Assembly: GCA_903772945.1 (NCBI GenBank)
Contig: CAICTM010000630.1
Span: forward strand, 1 to 55,624
DNA from: Seminavis robusta
Lineage: Eukaryota > Bacillariophyta > Bacillariophyceae > Naviculales > Naviculaceae
DNA: 55,624 nt
Direction: 5' to 3'
The notes beneath the pieces are model-generated. The model ran no database searches. It saw nothing but the letters and a program-made list of their open reading frames with translations, and was not told where the DNA came from. Positions 46,373 through 55,624 of the stretch are shown piece after piece. A program made the position numbers and the translations under genes. Within the stretch, counting starts at the first letter, position 1; every line of letters starts with the position of its first letter.

Positions 46373-47017
46373 TTATGAATTCGAAACACATGTCACAGCC
46401 ACAGCTGTCATTAAGGGAATTGTCAAGTTGTCATTCCCAAATGGCATTGCCTCTGCCAGAGTGCAACCAAGGGCACCCATGGATAGTTGGAACAAGGATG
46501 CATCTTCTATCATCAGGTATCCCACGATCAATGACGTGATAAAACAAGCAAAGCAACCTGCCACGGAAGCACTCTGATTCAGTTTTGGTGACGGTACTGA
46601 TTTCCCCACAAAGGCAGCCATTGGGTCTGCTATTGCTAGACATTCCACAGCATACCGAGCAATTGGCAGATCGAAAATTGTGGCCGTGAGGGACGACCCA
46701 ATAAGAAAATAGAATGCACCCGGTAGTTTGCTGGCTTCCAGCTCCTCTGGTCGCAAGAGTGGACCAAATGCTTCCATGAACTTGTCGGGATGATAAAACC
46801 GAATGTATGCCATTCCCACAGCTCCAATCCATAGACCTGCATTGCCATAACTCATCGGAATAATGTAGGAGGCTTGCACTATAATGTGGCCAGTCAAGGC
46901 ATGCTGCCATCGTCGTTTTGCCTCTCTCTCCAGTGAAGCATGTGAAACCAACACTTGAAAACCAACAATCAGTGCAATGAGCACAGAGAGGCGTATTAGG
47001 GCATCATTGTCGAGCAT
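46373..47017 (-). CDS. Phytol/dolichol-kinase-like membrane protein
   Basis: 214 aa from the first ATG, 47017; the frame opens further upstream only with TTG at 47110. Most of the protein is membrane segments: LIRLSVLIALIVGFQVLV, HIIVQASYIIPMSYG, AFYFLIGSSLTATIFDL, VAGCFACFITSLIVGYL and a last one near the C-terminus. The conserved phytol/dolichol kinase (CTP-dependent polyprenol kinase) elements are visible. They are RWQHALTGHII near residue 38 (family R-K-x-x-H-x-x-x-G), then ADPMAAFVGKSV near 140, SASVAG, and a late GCTLAEAMPFGNDNLTIPL (family E-x-x-x-x-x-x-D-N). It probably phosphorylates an isoprenoid alcohol (phytol salvage for tocopherol, or dolichol for glycosylation). Which substrate is not clear. 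Confidence 0.78.
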   Translation of the reverse strand: MLDNDALIRLSVLIALIVGFQVLVSHASLEREAKRRWQHALTGHIIVQASYIIPMSYGNAGLWIGAVGMAYIRFYHPDKFMEAFGPLLRPEELEASKLPGAFYFLIGSSLTATIFDLPIARYAVECLAIADPMAAFVGKSVPSPKLNQSASVAGCFACFITSLIVGYLMIEDASLFQLSMGALGCTLAEAMPFGNDNLTIPLMTAVAVTCVSNS

Positions 47018-47666
47018 TCTACAGAAGATTGGATAGGAATGATGTGTAGAAGGAGGGTTTGCGGAAATGACAACCTTGCTTGGAGATCGGTGGGCAAAAA
47101 TCGGCGGCAACCATGGTGAGTCTTGTTTATCTCAGTCACGGGTGCAGCAGGAGGTAGAGTTTCCACGGTCTTCTTTCGACCGTGGAAACAATTTGTGTGC
47201 AATGGTCTGTGGCAGCGGTCTGGAGAAACGCGTAGCTTGTCGCAGTTGTCCAGATAGCGATCTCAAAATAGAATGGAGTACTATGTATGTCTACAAATTC
47301 TCTACTACGGTATTAAATGGATCTCTCGAGTGCCAGCAGACACTCTACTCTTGACTGAATGCAGCCTCAGGCTGGGCCAAGACAGCAAGAGTGCTCATGG
47401 AGAGCTTCTAGAAAAATGGTCTCGGCAATGGTCCATTCCATGGCGAGCACAAGCAAAACTCCCTGATCTTTGAAGATCTCGACCTCCAGTCACGGAATTT
47501 TAGCATTTTTCAGCGCACCGCAAAGTTTAGCTGCATCTTGCGAGTGCCCCGTTCAAACTGCTGGTAACTTCTCGTCAAGTCAAGGGAGGGTTCGGAGATC
47601 CACTTGGAGAAGGGAATGTTTGGATGGATTCCGGAGTAGCACCAAAAAGGTATAACTTCTTCCAAG
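47018..47666. other. Intergenic
   Basis: This is the upstream region of the kinase-like gene and the 3' end of the receptor gene. Apart from the stem-loop at 47159, nothing is supported. Confidence 0.4.
47159..47189. other. Perfect 12-bp stem-loop
   Basis: GTTTCCACGGTC (47159-47170) pairs with GACCGTGGAAAC (47178-47189) around a 7-base loop. It lies about 140 bp upstream of the kinase-like start codon. The outer GTTTCCAC is the same eight bases as the inner end of the inverted repeat of the element at 2071. Confidence 0.6.
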
Positions 47667-50514
47667 CTAGCAGTCCACCTGTTTGATGATGTCGTCAGCG
47701 TATGATTTCGAATCCATGATGTCGTCGTCGTAGATGACTATATCTGCTGCATTTTCGCCAAGATTGTTGTTTTCCTTGTCCCCATCGCTCCTTGTATCTT
47801 CCTCGGTGTATGGCTCCTCTCTTCCTGCCTGCTCCTTGGCGGGTTTCCTTGAACTTGGATCAGCGGACGGACTCACGTCAAGGTCGGACGCATAGCCGAG
47901 ACTACTCGCGTCCCCATATGGTCCGGCGCTGTTTCCACTTGCGCACCCATTGATACTGAATTGTGCACTGTGAACAAGGTCGACCATGCCAGATATATGA
48001 GCGCTCCCCAATGACGGTCGCATATCCGAATCTTTTGCAATCAACTTGGGGAAAATGTAGATTGCGATGGTGAAAATTGTATCCAAGCTGTAGAGGAGGC
48101 TCCGAAGTTGGTCCAAGGTTGTGCCACTGATGCTGTCGACCAACAGGAAGGTGCAGATGCGCAAAATTACAAAAACAAAGTGGGAGTAGATCAAAAAGGC
48201 CAGCGTCCGGCTCTCGTTGAAGGATTGTTGGACATTCCTGGTCTGAAAGGCCAGTACAGTGGCAGAGAACAGCATTACGGCATTCCACGCCACAGCTGAA
48301 AATTGCCAAGCATCCGACTCGCCACGACTACAGTAGTAGCTTTTTCCCACAATATGTTCCTGAACACCAGCATCGGTTGTTGTGGTTTCACCAGTCAAGT
48401 CATAAACCGCCTTTTTGTTGGGTGAATCGAGGACAGTCCAAATAGTCAAGAAAACGCAACAAAGCACTGAGATCACCGCGACTGCACCAAACAAAGACTT
48501 GTGGGTGAGTGTGACTCGTCGCAAACGGCTCGCTGCGTTTAGCATTTCGTTGATGGCTGCCACTTTAACAATCAAGGGCACCTACAGTGCAAGCAAGGCG
48601 CGACAAGAGAAGGTGCGTCAGCATAAGTGCACACGAACGCATACATGTCATCATTTTTGCCGTTTGACTTTCACTTACCAACTCCAGAGTGTATCCAATA
48701 TTAATGAACCAAACAGTGGCCACACAAGTACCGTCGGTGGCGGGGAGACTGGTCAGAATGGCTCCAATGGCAATGAGAAAGGATCCACACAGCAATAGCC
48801 ACACGAACTCGACTTGCGCGTATCGAACGGCGAGTTTATTGCGTCTCTTGTACACAAAGAACGCGGTGACTAGAACCAAAATTGTCGTGATAGCTCCCAG
48901 AACGGTCATGGCAATCCCAAATCCGGAGAGTTCATTGTCGAGGCGTGCGACTCGTGGATACGACGTCGGGACGGAATGGTACAGTATGTCCAAATTGTCG
49001 GCGGCCCAACGGCATACGGCTTGTCGAGGTGATATATCCGGCTGTTGCCACAATTGCGAAATATCTCCCAACTGAGCATCGGTTACTTGAAAGATTCGTA
49101 GCATATCATAGGCTGGTGATCGAATGGCGGCTGGGATATTTTCTGATTGTATCACTTGTTGCAGCGCCCCGGTAATGAGTTTGTGCAACTCATGCGGTGC
49201 ATTATCACAAGCGCCTTTGGGATCTCCCGCTCGCACCGTCTGGTTGAGGCTACATTCGTCAGCGGCAGTGGTTCGAGCTTCGACACATGCTTGCGTGACG
49301 GGTGGGAGAAGAATGCGTTGCATCTCGGCGTCACTGCCGAGATATCGGTAGTAGAGAGGTTGTGGTGTCCACCAGAACATGATCAAGTTGGATTTTGTGG
49401 CATTGGCCGCATGCCACATATCGGCGAGTTGTGATGATGTGTAGCCACCCTTTCCGTTGCCAGTTTCATCCACTCCTTCCATGCCATCGCTCTTCAAGGG
49501 AATATTCAAATGGTACAGAGACTGCTCGACGTGAGAGGTCCAACCACAAGGGTAGTTTCCAATGTGCCCCGTGCAGGTAGTAGGGTTGAGTGTACAATTA
49601 TTGTCGTCTGTGGCACGAAAGTGACCGGTATACAAGCCTGGAACAAACATGCGATCATCCTCGTCCTCCGTGCTGGGAGCTCTCTGTGCCACGTCGTCTG
49701 ACAAGCGACAATTGTTGGGGGATACCTCTAGACAGTAATCTCTCCAGGTGGTTGGCCGTAGGAACATGTCCGCCATTTTTTGACGATTTGCTTCGCCCAT
49801 CAAGCCTCGGTAGGACACCAACGTGGGGTCGTCATCGGCCGTGAATTTGGTAACGAACCAACTCTCATGTCCCAAAAAGCCCGTGGTCTGGGCGGGTTCA
49901 ATTTTGTTGGCAAAAATGAGCTCTTGCGCTTCCAAAGAGTTGGCATCCCAGTATTCGGGAATCACATGCGCACACGCCGTATATTCATCGGTCTTGTCGT
50001 CGTCGTTGACCACGCGGCAATCGGCCGTCCCTTGATTCTGTAGCAAGTCCGATGCTACCACCAGCACGTCCGTGTGGCTGCTGGTGGTATTGGTATAATC
50101 CAAGCCACTACTAGCAGCAGTAGTGACGGGAGATACCATGGGATCGTAGAGACCGCGATGTTCCAAGTGGTGGGGTCGTCCTGTTTCTACCGATGCGGGG
50201 ACGCCCAGAATTTCCGACAGGATAATCTGGATTAACCACGTCAAAATGACGGGAGAATCCCAGTTGGCCACACTGATGCGGATTTCCATGTATTCTTCAA
50301 ACTCGGCGGGTCGACAGATACCCTGTTCCATGAGAGATGGATCGTCATCACTGCCGCAGACGCGGACGTTGGTCCAGCCTGGGAGGGTCTCTCGGAGGCA
50401 GCCGGCGATGTACGGGTTGGGGATGGTATCGTCGTCTGAGGAGATCACTGCGGGTATGATAATGGTGCTCAGAAGGAGGAATCCCCTCACCAAGCTTTTC
50501 AGAGGCCGCATCAT
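47667..50514 (-). CDS. Class C GPCR-like receptor with large ectodomain (2 exons)
   Basis: The exons are 50514-48679 and 48581-47667 (916 aa). The intron is TTG|GTAAGT...CACTGTAG|GTG, 97 bp, phase 0. The start is ATG 50514, since GTG 50529 is not a eukaryotic start. The signal peptide is MMRPLKSLVRGFLLLSTIIIPAVISS. The ectodomain (about 27-535) contains many Cys and N-glycosylation sites and an ABC-type substrate-binding-like region (WDSPVILTWLIQIILSEILG, then a long stretch with MFWWTPQPLYYRYLG). Seven membrane segments follow, the third interrupted by the intron (GYTLEL|VPLIVKV). The pattern, with the TM3 end GYTLELVPLIVKVAAI and a long Ser/Asp-rich cytosolic tail, is that of GABA-B/class C receptors, which diatoms are known to have. 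The ligand is unknown. Confidence 0.87.
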
Positions 50515-52575
50515 GGCATTATCGTCCACTATTGATATCTATCTGTCGTCTTGTCTCAACAATACCGGTAGTGGTGGAGTGGTAGTCTAGTATAAGCAGG
50601 TGGAAAGGGGTAATAACAGCTACACACCGGTTTGTGTTTTGCTTTACGGTCAGCTAGTCAGTATTGACGGTGTGGACTACGGTGTTACTTACTTTTCACA
50701 GCAACCTTTTGGGAGAACACCAAACATCCAGCCAGCCAGCAAGAAAACTGCACGGCCAAAGTGATGACAGATTAGAAGCCAGTGGAACTTCTGCATTCTC
50801 CATGTGCGTACCGGTAACACAAGAGATAGTTTTTTTAATTAGGAGTGCTGAGTACAGTACCTGTATGGTCGTATGGTCTACATGTAGTGACACAAGGCCT
50901 TATCAATTGCTCCTTTTAGTCCGAATGATCTAATCCTTACATCATCGATGGAGAATGAAGTTTGCAATCTTTGACCTGGCTTTAATTTGCATGAAGGAGG
51001 TAGATATGCATAGGTTCGTCTGCGTTGGTCGGAGGGAAGCTTGTGGATTCAGCTTCAGAGACAAACATTGTATCGAAGCGTCTTGCTAACATACGGTACG
51101 CTATCTGGTGTCATCAACATGTATCGATTTCCAAGGTCCTCAAAAACAGCAACTATGTGATCCTGGTGGAAGCCCACCTTGGGACTCTGATACAACCCCT
51201 TCTCGCTTGCAGAAGATTGCTCTACTCTTACGCTCCAAGAATTAATGTGTGTTAAATCATGTCCTGAGTGGCAGTCTCATGCTGAATGTCAAACACACCG
51301 GCCTCTCGACCACTACTGGCACTACCAGGTAGCATGAACAACTGGCCGTTGTGCCATTCCTCGTTGTTCTGGAAACTTGCCGAATTAAGCAGCGATACAT
51401 GTGGGGATCTCTTTGCAGCTCGCTGTCTCATTACGAAGTGTGAATGCAAACCTCTTTGACTCGTCGCATCAAAATAATGACGCGACACCAGGAACCCAAA
51501 CTTCTTTTTATTGCTTCGGCAGTATAAGTCATCTTTCGCTGCAACGTTGTGGAATTATGGCCATCGACACGTTGCCGGCAGCCGACTACAGCTGCCATCA
51601 CACTCCACCATCCGGAAGATAGATCGAAGTGGAGTGCCACACATGGAGACTGAAAGAGAGCCTCCACCGGTACCGGTACCCGGTACTCAGTACGGTAGTT
51701 GGGTAGCACTATGCATCGTGCAAAGCTCTACTAGCTAGACTACTGTGGCTACTGTATATGTAGCTAGTCGCAATACATACGTGTTAACGTGTTAAGATCT
51801 TCTGCTGGTATGAATATCTATCTGTTCTTGGGAAGGGAGATGGACCTACCAGAATGGACCAGAGGTTGGCAGAGACCAAGACAATATCAAGCCATCTTCC
51901 TATTGCCTTGCCGCGGCAACCGCCAGAGTGACCAACTTCCAGAAATGGTAGTGGCTGCCTGCGTGCTTCTTGAAATTGACAGTCCAATGGGATTTGAGAT
52001 GGAGTCTTCCTCCACTCCCATCGACCGCCTGAGCCTTTTAAACTCTAGATTACTTGCTTGGTGTAGTACGAGGGAGAGTTGCCCATCATGAAGAGAGCTA
52101 CTAGCTAGCTAGTATGACGAGCGGTCTACCCGGAATCAACATGTTTCAATCATTTGGACTGGGCGCCGAACCCCTGACTAACGAATTGTGTGTCAACCGG
52201 TGCCATAAAGCTTGCCTAATACGGAACGGGCTCTACGAGAACCTGGACACAGCACTATGATACGATTAAGACCACCTAGACTACATCTCACTACAATCAG
52301 CGCTGTGGCTGAAGGCGGTCCCAAAGCCAGAGCTGGTGTGGAGGACTGGTACTGTACCGGTACCTGACATCCTTGTGCCTTCGGTTGACTCCCGTGTTGA
52401 TTTTACCGCTCTGACGGCTTTCAAGGCTTCTCTTTTGTGATGTTTCAAAAGCAAAGCAAGATTGCCCACATCTCACACGAGCACCGACAAACCAGCACCA
52501 ACGACCATTCAAGCAAGCAAACAACAAACCAACACATCACCATAACAAACAACCATCAAAACTAAAGTGACAATA
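50515..52575. other. Long gene-free stretch
   Basis: 2 kb between divergent genes. Only short, unconvincing ORFs are present. CCGGTACCGGTACC (51667-51680), GGTACTGTACCGGTACC (52348-52364) and several CTAGCTAGCT runs (51725-51770, 52100-52112) are the visible structure. Confidence 0.5.
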
Positions 52576-53541
52576 ATGAATAACCAAGGAGCTACTGCGG
52601 ACTTTGGCTTTGCCATGAAGCCACCGGAGCTGTCCGCGACGAGCGAAGAGACGGAAGCGTCGATCCAGCCTCCACCAGGCAAACCAACGACTGCTCCGTT
52701 TGAAATTTCACAAGGCAAAACCATGAACCAAGCGTGGGTCGACAAGATGCAACAAGCCGCCACCACAAAAAGTCCGAAACGTCAAATCAAAATCAAGGCA
52801 ATTGGCAAAAAACTGGGTGGAGCATTGCGTGCCGTGAACAACAACTTGAATGTCGCGAAATGGATTGACGATTTGGAACAAGATCAAGATTTGGCCGATA
52901 AACTGGATCGCATCAATGACGAAACCGCCGATGAAGCGACGCGCAAAGAAATTGTCCGAGCCGCCACAGAGGCGTGTCTACAAACGATGCGGACCCACTT
53001 GTTGGAATTTTTAGACGAACGTCCACAGGCGACGTACGAAGAATGGATTTGCGAGTTGCATCCGGAAAACAAGAATATGAAAATGGACGGTCTGACCCAA
53101 ATACCACTGATTGATCATCGATTCTACGTACAAGACAGTGATCATCGGATTCTCTGGAATGAATACTTGAATGATCTAAGCAATCCCAAAAATTTGACAC
53201 CTGTGCGACATTTTGTCGCCGCCAGAACCATGCTCAAACAACCGTCCAATCTGTCCACAACAGCGTCCTCCAATAGTAATACCAACAGTGGAAATACTGC
53301 ACCCTTGATTTCATTGGGAGAACACCATCAAGATCCATTTGCTACGACATTGGATACAACAAAAGCAGTAGCACCATCAGATCCATTTGCGCAAGAGACT
53401 ACTACACAACAGCAAGAACAAACGATACAGACAGACCTCCTGGGGATCAATAATAATGGCAGCAACCTCCCAGAATCCAATCCACAACAACAACAACCCG
53501 ACAACAAGGAGGAAGGTGTGGTAGACTTGCTATCCATGTAG
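52576..53541 (+). CDS. Hypothetical protein with AP2/clathrin-binding-like motifs
   Basis: 321 aa, intron-less, ATG 52576; GTG at 52567 is not used. The N-terminal 45 residues are disordered. A helical core (about 50-215) follows, with basic KRQIKIKAIGKKLGGALRAVNNNLNVAKWIDDLEQD and a distinctive segment TYEEWICELHPEN, then DHRFYVQDSDHRILWNEYLND. The C-terminal 100 residues are Ser/Asn/Gln-rich and carry two DPFA motifs, LISL, DLLGI and a final DLLSM. DPF motifs bind the AP2 appendage and DLL/LxxL-like motifs bind clathrin or adaptor ears in animals and plants. An endocytic adaptor role is inferred; the core is a known-looking but unnamed stramenopile family. Confidence 0.75.
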   Translation: MNNQGATADFGFAMKPPELSATSEETEASIQPPPGKPTTAPFEISQGKTMNQAWVDKMQQAATTKSPKRQIKIKAIGKKLGGALRAVNNNLNVAKWIDDLEQDQDLADKLDRINDETADEATRKEIVRAATEACLQTMRTHLLEFLDERPQATYEEWICELHPENKNMKMDGLTQIPLIDHRFYVQDSDHRILWNEYLNDLSNPKNLTPVRHFVAARTMLKQPSNLSTTASSNSNTNSGNTAPLISLGEHHQDPFATTLDTTKAVAPSDPFAQETTTQQQEQTIQTDLLGINNNGSNLPESNPQQQQPDNKEEGVVDLLSM

Positions 53542-54650
53542 GCGTCAGAATCTAATAGAGCACGAATAAGAGGACTGGAGACTGTGCGGGTGCCGTCACA
53601 CCCTGTTTTGATTTGATATCTCGAGAGTAGCCCACTTTTTATCATACCACTGCCGTACCGTACAGTAGCACTTCACGGTAACTAAAAGCGACTAGCTAGA
53701 TAAATGAAAAAAAGTCCCATGGACAGAAAGTTCGTTCTCCAAAGGAATACCGGTATCCGGCCAACCTTTTGCTTCGGAGCAAGTATCTTCCTCCCAGGGG
53801 TCTTTCTATAGATACGGTATGCCCATTGAAGTACTGGCTGCGACCGAAATGTTGACGACAAACTAATCTTTGGGTTGCCGTCTTGTTACAGCAGACCTAC
53901 TAGTAGTTGTTCTAGCTAGTCTAATATTCAGCACAGGAAGCATTGCAGAATGCTGCAGTGTAGAAAGTATCTTTGTCGGTTGCAGAATCGCTCTGGACCC
54001 GAATCTTCCCCAACCAGCGTAAAGTGCCGCATCCCAGGAAAGGGGAGGACCTGGCCAACCCAAATCTCCTTTGTGATCTACCCACAACTAAGACCCCTGG
54101 CCATTTGCCATGTGTTGGAGGAGGGGACATTCCTCCTTTTTCAAGCGAGGATTGGTCGAACTCATTGCGGTCAAATGAATGAAAGGCAGCAGAAATCTCC
54201 TACTAGATAGATTGCTACTGTGCGGATCATGGGAGTGGCTGCTGGATACAGTTTCCACGGTGAAGTACCACGCTGTGGAAGCATCTCCAAAGTGAGCGTG
54301 GGGATTTCTTTTGATTGCGCAAGCCCGATACTTTTTTGCAGCATTCAGCATTGAGCTTATGCAGGCTTGCCATATACCTGGTACTAGTACGGTAGGGTTC
54401 ATTGGTCAGCGTGGAAGAGGCAAGCTCCTCTGGACCGGCAAGGACCGTTAGCACACAGCGTGAGGGCATCGAAAACTCGTCCCGCCGGGAACGAAACGTT
54501 GAGCTTCCGGCGAGGGTACGAGGATAGTCTCGTTGGTTCTATTAATTCCTTGATGGACCGACCGTGGGCACACAAGCAGAGAGAAACGAACCACGCACAA
54601 TCCACTTGAGTTGCTTGCTTTCGTTCGTCCTCTTTAGAAGCACCATCGCC
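53542..54650. other. Gene-free stretch
   Basis: Overlapping short ORFs on both strands are not convincing. TTCCAC...GTGGAA short inverted arms lie at 54253-54279. TACCGGTAT and TACCGTAC copies lie at about 53655 and 53749. Confidence 0.4.
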
Positions 54651-55055
54651 ATGACCAATCCAAGAAAGCTCGGAAAGAAAGCAATTGCCGCCACCAGGGC
54701 CAAGGCTTCTACCGCCATCATCAAGCACAATAAACACGATCGTCGACGCAACCGGGCCACATGTTTCAAGAATTTCTCCGTCAATATGACCGATGCAGTC
54801 AAGGTGCTCAAGAAAGAAGGATGGATCGAAGGTGGCGTGTTGGAGGCGTTCTTGTGTGCCGAAGCGGCAACTCAAAGCAACAAGAAGGACGCAAAGGTGA
54901 CTATGGAGCCAACCATGGACCAAAATGCCGAGGTCCTTGCCGATGACAGCCAGTCGGTGGCCAGTGATTGCGCTGTGGCCAGCGACAGCGACAATGATGC
55001 AGAGCTCTCTATGCTTCTTGAACAAAGCATGACTAAACTTTGGATTAATAAGTAA
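54651..55055 (+). CDS. Small basic/acidic protein, unrecognised
   Basis: 134 aa from ATG 54651 (ATCGCCATGACC); the frame opens further upstream only with a non-ATG codon. The N-terminus is strongly basic (RKLGKKAIAATRAKASTAIIKHNKHDRRRNR), possibly nuclear or RNA-binding. A short helical part (MTDAVKVLKKEGWIEGGVLEAFL) and an acidic Ser/Asp tail follow. A longer opposing frame (54399-55025, minus) looks like a shadow by composition. No family is recognised. Confidence 0.5.
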   Translation: MTNPRKLGKKAIAATRAKASTAIIKHNKHDRRRNRATCFKNFSVNMTDAVKVLKKEGWIEGGVLEAFLCAEAATQSNKKDAKVTMEPTMDQNAEVLADDSQSVASDCAVASDSDNDAELSMLLEQSMTKLWINK

Positions 55056-55090
55056 GCAACTAAACTAATTAGAACATCCTCTCCAAAACG

Positions 55091-55411
55091 TTACCGATAC
55101 CGTCTGTTGCCGAACCCTTTCGCTGTCTTTGCATGATATCTGCGGAAGACTTTGGCGCGGGCTTGTGTTTCTAGTCGGTGAGGTTTGTAACAAGGAGGCA
55201 CGCTTTTGCCTTCTGGCCCGAACTTGTTGACTTTGTTTTGCTGTGCCTCTGATTGGAATTCACCGATGTTGGAGCTCAAAGCCTTCAGGGCTTCCCTGAA
55301 AAAGGCGATTGCCCTCTCCAATTTGCCCACAGCCAGAAATTCAACACCAACGTTGTTCATTTCAACAATGTTCTTCAAATGGCACCCAGTCGGTGTCTCC
55401 AGTTCGTCCAT
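55091..55411 (-). CDS. TPR-like short protein, diatom family
   Basis: 106 aa from ATG 55411; GTG 55420 is not used. One TPR-like helix pair is visible: NIVEMNNVGVEFLAVGKLERAIAFFREALKAL. It fits the A..G..A....A....A pattern of a single repeat. A basic C-terminal tail follows. It may be a truncated or exon-split copy of a larger TPR protein; the downstream part is not seen. The window ends 213 bp further on. Confidence 0.4.
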   Translation of the reverse strand: MDELETPTGCHLKNIVEMNNVGVEFLAVGKLERAIAFFREALKALSSNIGEFQSEAQQNKVNKFGPEGKSVPPCYKPHRLETQARAKVFRRYHAKTAKGFGNRRYR

Positions 55412-55624
55412 TGGTGGCACCGGCGGGGACTGATTGCACTTCTCTACGCCCTTTTGGGAGGCGGCGCATGGACATCTGATTTCAAGGGAGGATAGGAAGT
55501 CTCAAGAGTCGAAAGCATCTCACAGAGTCGACGTGGGAACGCCTTCGCGTCCCTGTATCTCAAAAGTTCCAATGCTTTCACTGTTTGATCTTGTTGGCGC
55601 AGCACCGCGGGAAGACACAACTCT

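Noticed and set aside
51789..52091. 100-codon plus-strand ORF in the 2-kb gap
   Set aside because: There is no domain, no signal peptide and no conserved-looking composition; it is likely chance.
54399..55025. 208-codon minus-strand ORF opposite the small basic protein
   Set aside because: Its composition is shadow-like, and the plus-strand frame has a better ATG context and ordered basic/acidic segments.
1..55624. tRNA or rRNA genes
   Set aside because: By eye I found no tRNA-like T-loop (GGTTCRANNCC) with matching acceptor stem and no rRNA-like core sequence; a covariance-model scan would be decisive.

Overview
The window looks like nuclear DNA of a diatom, probably a raphid pennate; naming a genus (Seminavis-like) is inference only. 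The grounds are short GT-AG introns (79-109 bp) in four genes, many intron-less genes, roughly one gene per 2.5 kb on both strands, stramenopile/diatom gene families (27-residue ankyrin-type repeats with a NGCPW core, VWD-like secreted proteins, WbsX glycosyltransferase, a class C GPCR), and large amounts of mobile DNA. There are no bacterial operons, rRNA, convincing tRNA or CRISPR.

Layout. 1-3.9 kb is mobile or repetitive: a decayed transposase-like gene (minus, 1-1997), then two short inverted-repeat elements whose interiors are arrays of a short motif (2071-2481 and 2696-3025), then a local duplication. 3.9-8.2 kb: a spliced VWD-like secreted protein, an MFS transporter and a weak region. 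8.98-15.0 kb: two paralogous ankyrin/LRR-like proteins flanking a small acidic secreted protein. 15.4-24.7 kb: the ribosome-biogenesis factor NOC4, an EF-hand plus LCAT-type acyltransferase (spliced), a MYND-finger protein and an F-box-like/ankyrin-repeat protein. 25.06-25.43 kb: a third inverted-repeat element with an internal motif array. 25.7-36.7 kb: a spliced WbsX-type glycosyltransferase, a four-histidine-box fatty-acid-hydroxylase-like gene broken by a frameshift, a single-pass membrane protein, and a 1799-residue Q/P/N-rich tail-anchored protein. 36.9-38 kb: a GPI-type surface protein.

38.63-43.68 kb is a complete-looking two-gene DNA transposon: a Mutator-like transposase (1035 aa) and an accessory protein (307 aa), bounded by degenerate but collinear terminal inverted repeats. 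44-55.6 kb holds a secreted protein, a phytol/dolichol-kinase-like enzyme, a spliced class C GPCR with a large ectodomain, a clathrin/AP2-motif protein, a small basic protein and a TPR-like fragment.

The most unusual signal is the set of three compact elements (411, 330 and 368 bp). Each has inverted-repeat ends and a non-coding interior built from many copies of a 5-10 bp motif at regular spacing. In the first, 18 GAGAC sites sit in mirror-symmetric positions around the centre of the element. In the third, all nine CCACTG copies fall on a lattice of about 10.4 bp, one DNA helical turn. They look like non-autonomous transposons carrying phased protein-binding arrays. I know of no described class with this layout, but could not search.

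Most genes here are housekeeping or surface functions with no shared pathway. The only genes that clearly work together are the two transposon genes.
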